A DNA stretch of 11,673 nt from Candidatus Hecatellales archaeon (GTDB lineage: Archaea > Thermoproteota > Bathyarchaeia > Hecatellales > Hecatellaceae): positions 1 through 11,673 of the forward strand of contig QMYD01000023.1 of assembly GCA_003662485.1 (NCBI GenBank). Direction: 5' to 3'. Shown piece after piece: positions 5,084 through 11,673 of this stretch; positions within the stretch are counted from its first letter, which is position 1, and the number at the start of each line of letters is the position of its first letter. Both the position numbers and the translations under genes were made by a program. The notes under the pieces were generated by a model. That model had not been told where the DNA came from. It made no database searches and saw nothing but the letters and a program-made list of their open reading frames with translations.

Positions 5084-5400
5084 AATGGTTGGGTTCTGAA
5101 GCTGAAAGGAGAAGGGAGCTTGAAGCCCTCCTCAAAGCGGACTGGAAGGAGCTCCCCCGCGCCCTAATCGTTGAGCCTGCAACCTCCAAATACTATTATA
5201 CTGGGGATTGGAGGACCTTCAAGCCCGTGAGGGATAAAGGCAAGTGTATTGGCTGCCTCCTATGCTGGGTTTACTGTCCGGAGGGCTGCATCTACATTAC
5301 CGAGGATGGAGGCGTGGACGTAGACCTAAACTACTGTAAGGGCTGCGGGATCTGCGCTAGGGAATGCCCCCTCCAAGCTATAGCTATGGTGGAGGAGTAA
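5080..5400 (+). CDS. porD: Pyruvate:ferredoxin oxidoreductase, delta subunit (2[4Fe-4S] ferredoxin)
   Basis: The gene encodes 106 residues. Two complete [4Fe-4S] motifs are visible: C56-x2-C59-x2-C62-x3-C66-P and C86-x2-C89-x2-C92-x3-C96-P. The first motif carries the extra C70. The N-terminal part (about 20-50) with GDWRTFKPVRDKGKC is typical of POR/VOR delta subunits and wraps onto the other subunits. It relays electrons from the TPP site in alpha/beta to external ferredoxin. The start is GTG 5080, inside the stop of porG, implying coupled translation; the next gene begins four bases after its stop. Confidence 0.93.
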   Translation: MKWLGSEAERRRELEALLKADWKELPRALIVEPATSKYYYTGDWRTFKPVRDKGKCIGCLLCWVYCPEGCIYITEDGGVDVDLNYCKGCGICARECPLQAIAMVEE

Positions 5401-5404
5401 GGGG

Positions 5405-6583
5405 ATGGGCAAGATAATAGCTGTGGAGGATGCGCATGCAGCCGCCCTCGCAGCGAAGATGGCAAACGTAGACGTGGTTGCAGCCTACCCGATTACACCT
5501 CAAACCCACATCGTCGAGGAATTGTCGAGGATGGTTGCTGAAGGGGAGCTTGACGCAGAGTATATTAACGTTGAGTCGGAGCACTCTGCTTTAAGCGCCT
5601 GTATAGGGGCCTCAGCAGTTGGAGCAAGATGCTTCACCGCCACGGCTGGGCAGGGCTTAGCCCTCATGCATGAAATACTCTTCATCGCTGCGGGGAACAG
5701 GTTTCCCATCGTGATGGCCATAGCCAACCGCTGCCTCTCACCCAACATCAACATTTGGGGGGATCAAAGCGACATCATGTCTTCTAGGGACTGCGGCTGG
5801 ATTCAGATCTTCGCTGAAAACGCTCAAGAAATCTTCGACTTAATCCTCGCAGCCTTCAAGATTGCTGAGGATGAGAGGGTTATGCTTCCCGTAGCCGTGA
5901 ACTTCGATGGCTTCTATGCAACCCACGTGGTGGAGCGGATGGAGCTTCCAAGCGAGGAGGAGGTTAGACGCTTCCTCCCACCCCATAGGAGGCAAACCGG
6001 ATACCTGTTAAACCCCGATAAGCCTTTAACCTTCGGAGCCATAGGCTTCCCCTCCATCCAGTTTGAGCTCAGACGCCAGTGGGAGGAAGCCCTCTGCCGC
6101 TCCAAGCAGGTTATAAAGGAGGTTTGGAGGGAGTTTGAAGAGGTCTTCGGCCGCCGCTATGAGGTTGTTGAAGGCTACCGGATGGAGGATGCGGAAGCAG
6201 CCTTCATACTCATGGGTGGAAGTGCTGGAACCTGTAGGACGGCTGTGGACAGGCTTAGGGAAAAAGGCTGCAAGGTGGGTATGCTTAAGCTTAGGCTTTT
6301 CCGACCCTTCCCAAGAGAGGAAATCCTGGAAGCCACGGGAGGGCTTAAAACGCTGATAGTTGTGGACAAGCATATCTGCCTTGGAGGGCTTGGAGGCCCC
6401 CTCTTCAACGACCTACGCTCCCTCTACTATGGCTCAAAAAGCAGCATAGACGTGGTTGGCTTCATAGCGGGTATAGGAGGCAGAGACATTAGGGTGGAAG
6501 ACTTCGAACGAATGTTTGAGCGAACCATTAGGGGTGAAATTCCACCTGAGAAATACGTCTTCCTGGTTAGGGGTGAAGCCTGA
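5405..6583 (+). CDS. porA: Pyruvate:ferredoxin oxidoreductase, alpha subunit
   Basis: The gene encodes 392 residues, the usual size. Key blocks are DVVAAYPITPQTHIVEEL (23-40), the YPITP motif that contacts the TPP site; EYINVESEHSALSACIGAS (52-70); GARCFTATAGQGLALMHE (73-90); and NINIWGDQSDIMSSRDCGWIQ (114-134), the segment near the substrate pocket. The C-terminal third (about 255-390) is the transketolase C-like domain with FILMGGSAGTCRTAVDRLREKG and LRLFRPFP. It pairs with beta to form the active site. GGAGG nine bases before ATG 5405 supports the start. Its TGA overlaps the ATG of porB by one base (TGATG). Pyruvate is the likely substrate, though closely related 2-ketoisovalerate enzymes share these motifs. 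Confidence 0.94.
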   Translation: MGKIIAVEDAHAAALAAKMANVDVVAAYPITPQTHIVEELSRMVAEGELDAEYINVESEHSALSACIGASAVGARCFTATAGQGLALMHEILFIAAGNRFPIVMAIANRCLSPNINIWGDQSDIMSSRDCGWIQIFAENAQEIFDLILAAFKIAEDERVMLPVAVNFDGFYATHVVERMELPSEEEVRRFLPPHRRQTGYLLNPDKPLTFGAIGFPSIQFELRRQWEEALCRSKQVIKEVWREFEEVFGRRYEVVEGYRMEDAEAAFILMGGSAGTCRTAVDRLREKGCKVGMLKLRLFRPFPREEILEATGGLKTLIVVDKHICLGGLGGPLFNDLRSLYYGSKSSIDVVGFIAGIGGRDIRVEDFERMFERTIRGEIPPEKYVFLVRGEA

Positions 6584-7503
6584 TGGCCGTTAGCCGTGAA
6601 TACTTTAAAACGTTTAGGGACCTGCCTAGGGAGGACTGGTTCATCTACGGGCATAGGGCCTGCCAGGGCTGCGGGGAGGCTACTGCCGTAAGGATTATCC
6701 TAAAAGCGTTAGGCCCCAACACCATTGTGGTTTCGCCAACAGGCTGCCTCGAAATTGTTTCATCACCCTTTCCCTACTCTTCCTGGGCGGTTCCATGGAT
6801 CCATGTGGCCTTCGAAAACGCTGCAGCCGTAGCTTCAGGCATAGAGGCTGGCTTGAAGGTTTTGCGGAGGAAGGGCCTCGTGGAGGATAGGAAGGTTAAC
6901 ATAGTGGTTTTAGCTGGAGATGGTGGAACCGTGGACATAGGGCTTCAGTCTCTTTCCGGAGCCTTGGAGCGAGGCCATGACTTCCTCTACGTCTGCCTGG
7001 ATAATGAGGCCTACATGAACACGGGCATCCAGCGTTCAGGCTCAACCCCCTTCATGGCTTGGACCACCACCAGCCAGGTTGGAAAGGTGAGGAAGGGCAA
7101 CCTAACCTGGAAGAAGAATATGGCAGCCATTGCGGCGGCGCATGGAATCCCCTACGTGGCCACAGCTACCACCGCCTACCCGCTTGACCTAGCCAATAAG
7201 GCGAGGAGGGGGGCTGAGGTTGAGGGGCCAGCCTACCTCCACGTTTTAACCCCATGCCCAACAGGGTGGAGGCTGCCCCCAGAACTCTCCATAGAAATTT
7301 CAAGGCTAGCCGTTCAAACAGGCTTCTTCCCCCTCTACGAGATAGTGGACGGCCAGCTTAGGATAACCGTGGAAATCCGTAAGAGGAAGCCTGTAGCCGA
7401 ATACCTTAAACCCCAGGGCCGCTTCAGGCATCTAACCGACGAGGACATAGCCAAAATCCAGGAGCAAGTGGACAGGGAGTGCGCAAAACTCGGCATACCC
7501 TGA
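6583..7503 (+). CDS. porB: Pyruvate:ferredoxin oxidoreductase, beta subunit (TPP-binding)
   Basis: The gene encodes 306 residues. The TPP motif starts at GDGGTVDIG (112-120) and ends at NEAYMNTG (141-148), giving the GDG...N pattern that holds Mg2+ and the diphosphate. Four cysteines expected to hold the proximal [4Fe-4S] cluster are present: C27 and C30 (CQGCGE), C55 (SPTGC) and C225 (TPCPTGW). With alpha it forms the catalytic core that cleaves the 2-oxoacid. The start ATG overlaps the porA stop, with GGGTGA six bases upstream. It is the last gene of the tight operon; a pyrimidine run follows 25 bases after its stop. Confidence 0.95.
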   Translation: MAVSREYFKTFRDLPREDWFIYGHRACQGCGEATAVRIILKALGPNTIVVSPTGCLEIVSSPFPYSSWAVPWIHVAFENAAAVASGIEAGLKVLRRKGLVEDRKVNIVVLAGDGGTVDIGLQSLSGALERGHDFLYVCLDNEAYMNTGIQRSGSTPFMAWTTTSQVGKVRKGNLTWKKNMAAIAAAHGIPYVATATTAYPLDLANKARRGAEVEGPAYLHVLTPCPTGWRLPPELSIEISRLAVQTGFFPLYEIVDGQLRITVEIRKRKPVAEYLKPQGRFRHLTDEDIAKIQEQVDRECAKLGIP

Positions 7504-7551
7504 AGCTTTAAGGGCAGCATCTTCTCTCCCTTTTTCGTGGAGGTTTAGTCT
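7504..7551 (+). promoter_or_regulatory. Short gap with possible terminator run and strong ribosome binding site
   Basis: The 48 bases between porB and the phosphatase gene contain CTTCTCTCCCTTTTTC (about 7521-7536), a pyrimidine-rich run that could weaken or end the por transcript. They also contain GGAGGT at 7539-7544, seven bases before the TTG start. No TATA box is evident, so read-through from the por operon is plausible. Confidence 0.4.
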
Positions 7552-8361
7552 TTGAGGCTTAGCGTGGAATTTCTTAGGGAAATTGCCTCCGAGGTTAGGA
7601 GGAGGGTTCTACCCCTCCTAGGCGCAGAGGAGGCTTGGAAGCCTCTAGGCAGGGGGGCTGGAGGAGATAGAACCAGGCTGATAGACGCCATAGCTGAGGA
7701 GGCAGTCTTTGAAAAGCTCAGGGAGAAAAAAGCCTCCTGCACCGTGGTCAGCGAAGAGAAGGGCGTAGTAAAGCTTGGAGGCGGAGAAGAATACCTCATC
7801 GTGGACGCCTTAGATGGAACCAATAATGCGCTTAGAGGCTTACCCTTCTGCTGCGTTTCGCTGGCAGCCGCAGATAAGCCTAGGCTTTCAGCCGTCCATT
7901 CGGCTGTGGTTCAAGACCTACCCCATGGGGAGGTTTACTGGGCCTCCAGGGGTGTGGGAGCCTTCCTTGAAGACAAGCCCTTAACCCCCTCAAAAATTGA
8001 AAGTTTGAGGGAGGCCCTCGTCAGCATAGACCTAAACCCTCCAATACCGGAGGGTAGGGTTAAAGGCATCCTCAAACTGCTTAAAAACGTTAGGCATAGC
8101 AGGCATCTGGGAGCTAATGCCCTAGAGATTTGCTATGTAGCCTCGGGGAGGCTTGAAGCCTTTGTTGAGGTTAGGGGGAGAACGAGGATTACAGACTTCG
8201 CAGCCTCCCAGCTCATAGTTAGGGAGGCTGGAGGCCTCATAACCGATGAGAGGGGTGGAAGCCTTGATGCTCCTGCAAGCACACCCCAGACCAGGATTTC
8301 CTTTATAGCAGCTGGAAACAGGAGGCTGCTAAACCAGATAATCACGATCCTTCAAGGGTAA
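7552..8361 (+). CDS. Inositol monophosphatase / fructose-1,6-bisphosphatase family phosphatase
   Basis: The gene encodes 269 residues of the Li+-sensitive Mg2+-dependent sugar phosphatase superfamily. Metal-binding motifs are present in order: GGDRTRLIDAIAEE (37-50), SEE (67-69), D85-A-L-D88-G-T, and the C-terminal TDFAASQLIVREAGG (214-228) with D215. In archaea such enzymes hydrolyse inositol-1-phosphate, fructose-1,6-bisphosphate or both, serving lipid or osmolyte synthesis and gluconeogenesis; the sequence does not separate these. The third motif has Thr where many family members have Trp (TD rather than WD), and the second motif reads DALDG rather than DPLDG. The start is TTG behind GGAGGT. 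Following por, a link to gluconeogenesis from pyruvate would be sensible, but this is inference. Confidence 0.88.
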   Translation: MRLSVEFLREIASEVRRRVLPLLGAEEAWKPLGRGAGGDRTRLIDAIAEEAVFEKLREKKASCTVVSEEKGVVKLGGGEEYLIVDALDGTNNALRGLPFCCVSLAAADKPRLSAVHSAVVQDLPHGEVYWASRGVGAFLEDKPLTPSKIESLREALVSIDLNPPIPEGRVKGILKLLKNVRHSRHLGANALEICYVASGRLEAFVEVRGRTRITDFAASQLIVREAGGLITDERGGSLDAPASTPQTRISFIAAGNRRLLNQIITILQG

Positions 8362-8363
8362 CA

Positions 8364-8645
8364 TTAGTCCTTAATGTTTTCTAGGACGCTTACCACATTC
8401 CAAACCCTGGTTCTCGTGTAGGGAGGCATATTGGGGTCCTGGGAGATCTCGTCTAGGATGCCAATAGCGTTAGCCGCCCTAACAGCATGGCTTAAACTTT
8501 TATCCTGAAGGGTTTCCATGGCGCTTTTCGCAGCCCTCCTAATATTCCTAGGCGTAGTAGTATCCTCAGATATGGTTTGGAGGATTTCCATGGCTTGAGC
8601 AATGTTCCGCTCATACTCCTCAATTCTCTTTTTACGCTTGGACAA
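8364..8645 (-). CDS. UPF0147 family protein
   Basis: The gene encodes 93 residues, all helical, matching the small archaeal UPF0147 family: a basic N-terminus, then IAQAMEILQTISEDTTTPRNIRRAAKSAMETLQD and AANAIGILDEISQDPNMPPYTRTRVWNVVSVLE. The two halves repeat the pattern LxxISxDxxxPxxxRxxxxxxxxxL, so the protein probably forms a HEAT-like helical repeat pair. The function is unknown; no enzymatic motif is seen. TTG 8645 is supported by GGGAGGT seven bases upstream. Its stop lies two bases after the phosphatase stop on the other strand, so the genes converge without overlap. Confidence 0.9.
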   Translation of the reverse strand: MSKRKKRIEEYERNIAQAMEILQTISEDTTTPRNIRRAAKSAMETLQDKSLSHAVRAANAIGILDEISQDPNMPPYTRTRVWNVVSVLENIKD

Positions 8646-8758
8646 GCAGTAAACCTCCCTTAAACCTAAAATCCCGAACGTTCAATAATTTTTTCACCAC
8701 CCAATATTTTAAATTTACCCGAAAGGGCTTTAAGAGGAGGCTGCAAGCCTTTTAGGGG
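8646..8758. promoter_or_regulatory. Divergent promoter between UPF0147 and the zinc-ribbon gene
   Basis: A symmetric A/T block, AATATTTTAAATTTA at 8703-8717, can act as TATA element in either direction. Rightward it predicts a transcript start near 8737. Leftward the start would fall near 8680, giving the UPF0147 gene a leader of about 35 bases. A small CCC-GAAA-GGG stem at 8718-8727 follows it. No gene fits in this stretch. Confidence 0.45.
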
Positions 8759-8770
8759 GTGAGGGGAGCC

Positions 8771-9121
8771 TTGAGCGAAGACCTAAGGCGTATGGCTGAA
8801 ATGCTTAAGGCTGGAGCCAGCCTCCTAGAGGAGGCTTGCCCCCAATGCGGTTCACCACTCTTCAGGCTTACCACGGGCGAAGTTTACTGTGCCAAGTGTA
8901 ATAGGAAGGTTTTAATTGTAAAGTCGGATGAGGAGGCTGTTTCAGCCCTAACCCCTATGTCGCTCTCCACGCTGGAGGAAACCTTAACCGTAAACCTTCA
9001 GAGGCTTGAAAGGCTTGCTAGGGCGGAAGCCGATCCAAGCAGTCTTGAACGCCTCCTAAGGCTTGTAAACCTGCATTTGGAGGCTTTGGAAAGGATTAGG
9101 CGGATTAGGAGGCAGGGTTAA
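8771..9121 (+). CDS. Zinc-ribbon protein of the Sjogren's syndrome/scleroderma autoantigen 1 family
   Basis: Starting at TTG 8771 the protein has 116 residues. It shows MSEDLRRMAEMLKAGASLLEEACPQCGSPLFRL, then VYCAKCNRK, with C23, C26, C40 and C43 forming a zinc ribbon. This N-terminal helix plus CPxCxxPLFR is the family hallmark. The C-terminal half (about 60-112) is a helical, leucine-rich segment likely to mediate oligomer contacts. The role in archaea is not established; eukaryotic relatives are centromere-associated antigens. A GTG at 8759 would add four residues, but GGTGAGG six bases before TTG 8771 favours the shorter form, whose start also matches the usual family start. It ends on hef, with stops overlapping at TTAA (9118-9121). 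Confidence 0.85.
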   Translation: MSEDLRRMAEMLKAGASLLEEACPQCGSPLFRLTTGEVYCAKCNRKVLIVKSDEEAVSALTPMSLSTLEETLTVNLQRLERLARAEADPSSLERLLRLVNLHLEALERIRRIRRQG

Positions 9122-11358
9122 TCCTCCCCAGCATAGGGTGCCTCCAACACCCTCCTAATCCTCTCCGCAAGCTTCTCGCCAATCCCCCTAACCCTCATAA
9201 GGGCTTCCCTATCAGCCCTGAAAACGGCTTCTACGGAGCCGAACTCCTTGAGAAGCCTCCTAGCCAAAGTAAGCTCAACGCCTGGAAGCCCTGCCACCAC
9301 GTATTCCTGGATTTCCTTTAGGGTTGGAGGCTTCCCCTCCCTTACGGCTGGGTAGGCTCCCCCTCCAGCCTGCTCCCTCCTAGCCAAAAGCATAATGGTT
9401 AACGCTGCCTCCCTAGGAGTTTTAACCCAGAGGGTTGGAAGTTTGAAGTCGTAGAGGAGGCTTAGGAGAGCTCCAAGCAGGGCTTGAGGCTGAACAGCCG
9501 AGAAGGCAGCTTCGCCTTCAACGAGGAGTAGCGCCCTAGGATAGGCTGAAACAAGGCTTCTAGCCTGGCTGAAAAGCCTCCCATCGGCTAGGCTTCTCGC
9601 TAAATCCTCTCCACGCTTTCTTTCGACGGCAAGACTGTCTGAAACCACGTAGTCAGCCACCTCGAGGTTTGCAAACTCAAGTTTTACCCCGAGGTTTAGG
9701 AGTTCCCTAACCACCTGGCTTCCAGCCTCCCTATAGTCTACGATTACCTTCAAGCCTTCCTCCTCCACGGTTCGGTCAGCCTTAAAGTAGGCTGGAATGG
9801 TTTCCTGCCTGGCGGGGAAGCTTTCACCCCGCCTCCTCTGAAGCTGGGCTATGGCCTCCCTCATAGCCTTCTCCCTTCGAAGAGCAGCCCAATAGTAGGC
9901 TTCATCACTTGTTCCCTCCGCCATAAAGATTATTACTCTGCCAGGCTGCCTTCTTCCAACCCTACCCCTCCGCTGAACAAACCTAACAGCGCTGGGAACA
10001 TTATCGTAGAAGATCACAGCGTCGGAGGAGGAGATGTCGAGGCCTTCCTCCCCAACCTGGGTTGCCACCAGCACATTGCACAAGCCGCTCCTGAAAGCTT
10101 CTAAGGCTTCAACCTGCCTCCGCTGGCTTAGCCCCCTATCCTCACCCCTACTCGCATGACCTACAAGCCTAGCCACCCTTACCCCCTCAATGTCTGCGAG
10201 AACCTGCTCAAGCAGCCTCGCCGTACTCCTATAATTTGTGAAAACGATAATCCTTCGAACACCCTGGGAGAGTAGTTTCCCTAAAACCTCTGGAAGCCTT
10301 TCAAGCTTGGGATGTTTAACGCCAAGCCTTACTCCCTCTGAAGCCTTATTTAGGGCTTCCTGGATTCGGCCATCCTCGAATAGCATTTTGAGGCTGGGGG
10401 GCGGCCTCCTACCTGAAGCCCTGGCTTTAAGCCTGGAAAAATATTCGTTGAAGGCTTCGAAGCCTTGTCCCTCGAGGAGGGTGAGGGCTTGACCCACCCT
10501 TTTAGCATTTAAAACCTCGCATAGGAGTCTTAGGGCTTCCCTGTTCCCCCCAGCCACCATCCTTCTAAGCGTTTCCTCAGCCTCGGCTAGTAGCCGGTAG
10601 CTTACCCTACCCTTCGGTAGGAGACCTCGCTCCCTTAAAAGCTTAACCTGCTCGTCTAGGTATTCCCTAAGGCGAAGTCTAACCTCTTCGAGGATTCCTC
10701 CAAGCCTAACCCTCACCCACTCAATCCTTGCAGGCTGAACATAGGGCTTAACGTCTGGGCTTCGATCTGTCCTCGCCTCCACAAACCTGATGGAAAGGTT
10801 TCGCTTAACCTCCTCAACCTGTTTTTCAGCCGAGCCTGGGGAGGCTGTTAGGGCGAGGATGAGCGGGCTGCTTGAACGCTTAACGTATTGTTGGGCTAGG
10901 AAGACGTAGGGGTGGCCTCCAACCGCCCTATGAGCCTCATCAAAAACCATTAAAACCACGTCTTCAAGCCTAAATCTTCCGGCTAGAACATCGTTTTCTA
11001 GGGCTTGAGGAGTGGTGAAAACCATTCTAGCTTTAGGGTTGGCCCTCTGGCTGGGTGGGGTTTCACCTGTGAGGAGGAAGAAGTCGCCTGGTGGAAGGTT
11101 TAAGGCTTCCATGAAGTTTTTGTGATGTTGGTGGGCTAGGGGCCTTGTGGGGGCTAAGACCACCACCCTCCCCTCAGGGTTAGCTTTAAGCCTCTCCGCC
11201 GCCGTCAGCATGGCGATTACGGTTTTCCCAAGCCCGGTAGGTAGAACCACGAGGGTGTTGCCTTTAAGGCAGGTTTCAACAATCCTCGCCTGGTAGAGGC
11301 GGAACTCTAAGGTTTGAGGTTTAACCAGCGGGTGGTTGAAGTAGCGGGAAGCTTCCAT
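9118..11358 (-). CDS. hef: Hef: helicase-associated endonuclease for fork-structured DNA
   Basis: The gene encodes 746 residues, full length for Hef. The N-terminal superfamily 2 helicase has TGLGKT (41-46), APTRPLAHQ (69-77), DEAH (140-143), TAS (171-173), GEEGLD (436-441) and QRRGRVGR (462-469), with a helical insertion between about 215 and 345 as in FANCM/Mph1. The XPF-type nuclease follows: VIVDYREAGS (538-547) and VERKRGEDLARSLADGRLFSQ (578-598), where E579-R-K and D585 form the ERKx3D site. Tandem helix-hairpin-helix motifs (about 686-738, GLPGVELTLARRLL and VRGIGEKLAERI) close the protein. Hef unwinds and cleaves stalled or broken forks; all catalytic residues are intact. It starts 11 bases after the DP2 gene and is presumably co-transcribed with it. 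Confidence 0.96.
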   Translation of the reverse strand: MEASRYFNHPLVKPQTLEFRLYQARIVETCLKGNTLVVLPTGLGKTVIAMLTAAERLKANPEGRVVVLAPTRPLAHQHHKNFMEALNLPPGDFFLLTGETPPSQRANPKARMVFTTPQALENDVLAGRFRLEDVVLMVFDEAHRAVGGHPYVFLAQQYVKRSSSPLILALTASPGSAEKQVEEVKRNLSIRFVEARTDRSPDVKPYVQPARIEWVRVRLGGILEEVRLRLREYLDEQVKLLRERGLLPKGRVSYRLLAEAEETLRRMVAGGNREALRLLCEVLNAKRVGQALTLLEGQGFEAFNEYFSRLKARASGRRPPPSLKMLFEDGRIQEALNKASEGVRLGVKHPKLERLPEVLGKLLSQGVRRIIVFTNYRSTARLLEQVLADIEGVRVARLVGHASRGEDRGLSQRRQVEALEAFRSGLCNVLVATQVGEEGLDISSSDAVIFYDNVPSAVRFVQRRGRVGRRQPGRVIIFMAEGTSDEAYYWAALRREKAMREAIAQLQRRRGESFPARQETIPAYFKADRTVEEEGLKVIVDYREAGSQVVRELLNLGVKLEFANLEVADYVVSDSLAVERKRGEDLARSLADGRLFSQARSLVSAYPRALLLVEGEAAFSAVQPQALLGALLSLLYDFKLPTLWVKTPREAALTIMLLARREQAGGGAYPAVREGKPPTLKEIQEYVVAGLPGVELTLARRLLKEFGSVEAVFRADREALMRVRGIGEKLAERIRRVLEAPYAGED

Positions 11359-11369
11359 GGCCCTGGCGC

Positions 11370-11673
11370 CTAGAGGAAGTCTGTAAGCTGGGTGGTTTTC
11401 TTTCCCTCCCTCTCACCAGCTGAGAAGACGGCTTCAATCTCGCTTTTGACGAGGGTTATCCGCTGCCTGTAGTATTCTTCTAACCCGTAGGCTTCAGCCA
11501 GCCACCGGGCTATCTCCAAATACTTTTCCACGGAGCCCTTGTAGACGGTTAGGGTTAACTCCCCACCGCAGCGAGTGCAACGCCCCCCCAGCGGTATACG
11601 CCTAAACCTTGCATTACAACGCTTGCAGCGGAAGGCTTGAGAGGCGAAAACCTTAAGGTTTCCAACGATATCC
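11370..11673 (-). CDS. polC: DNA polymerase D large subunit DP2, C-terminal 100 residues (5' end outside window)
   Basis: The minus strand is open from the right edge to TAG at 11372-11370. The visible residues begin DIVGNLKVFASQAFRCKRCN. A four-cysteine zinc site is seen at residues 16, 19, 32 and 35 of the fragment (CKRC and CTRC), then LTLTVYKGSVEKYLEIARWLAE, then YYRQRITLVKSEIEAVF. This is the conserved C-terminus of PolD DP2, the catalytic subunit of the replicative polymerase unique to archaea. The last residues, TTQLTDFL, have the hydrophobic spacing of a PCNA-binding PIP box but a Thr where the first Gln is usual. It is upstream of hef in one operon. An intein or other upstream feature cannot be judged from this fragment. 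Confidence 0.93.
   Translation of the reverse strand, partial: DIVGNLKVFASQAFRCKRCNARFRRIPLGGRCTRCGGELTLTVYKGSVEKYLEIARWLAEAYGLEEYYRQRITLVKSEIEAVFSAGEREGKKTTQLTDFL

Noticed and set aside
4570..7520. Many minus-strand open frames of 60-124 codons across the por operon
   Set aside because: They are antisense to four well-conserved enzyme genes with intact motifs and arise from the avoidance of certain codons on the coding strand.
1..11673. tRNA or rRNA genes, CRISPR arrays, insertion sequences
   Set aside because: I found no cloverleaf with CCA-proximal and T-loop (GGTTCRA) signatures in the gaps, no regularly spaced direct repeats of 25-35 bp, and no transposase motifs or terminal repeats flanking a gene.

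Overview
The window comes from an archaeon. It carries the C-terminus of the PolD large subunit (DP2), a full-length Hef helicase-nuclease, an Orc1/Cdc6 initiator, a four-subunit archaeal pyruvate:ferredoxin oxidoreductase, a UPF0147 protein and an archaeal zinc-ribbon protein of the Sjogren/scleroderma autoantigen 1 family. PolD together with a complete Hef argues against Sulfolobus-like Crenarchaeota. A Bathyarchaeia-like or euryarchaeal-type lineage fits better, but the species cannot be fixed from sequence alone. Base composition is near 50% G+C, and initiation at TTG is common, often behind a strong Shine-Dalgarno.

Left region (1-2180). A gene end running off the left edge resembles proteasome assembly chaperone 4. 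It is followed by an unrecognised basic protein with a palindrome in its leader. A short gene-free stretch and the start of the next gene carry about a dozen TGTGA/TCACA half-sites. That next gene encodes a membrane-anchored, coiled-coil, winged-helix protein. It converges, with overlapping stop codons, on a gene for a second, soluble winged-helix protein.

Replication origin (about 2182-2690). This gene-poor stretch contains two copies of an identical 20-bp ORB element in inverted orientation around an A+T-rich segment. A third ORB-like element lies just before the Orc1/Cdc6 gene. The layout matches known archaeal origins: initiator gene, ORB boxes and a duplex-unwinding segment. The coding signal of orc1 extends upstream of its first usable start codon, which suggests a frameshift, an unusual start or a sequence error.

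Central region (3823-8361). A 5-formyltetrahydrofolate cyclo-ligase family gene converges on orc1. It diverges from a tight porG-porD-porA-porB operon, whose product oxidises pyruvate (or a related 2-oxoacid) to acyl-CoA and reduces ferredoxin. An inositol monophosphatase/fructose-1,6-bisphosphatase family gene follows.

Right region (8364-11673). UPF0147 and the zinc-ribbon gene diverge from a shared promoter region. The zinc-ribbon gene converges, with overlapping stops, on hef. hef lies 11 bases after the end of the DP2 gene on the minus strand, forming a DNA replication and repair operon. Across most of the window the hexamer AAGCCT/AGGCTT is strikingly over-represented.
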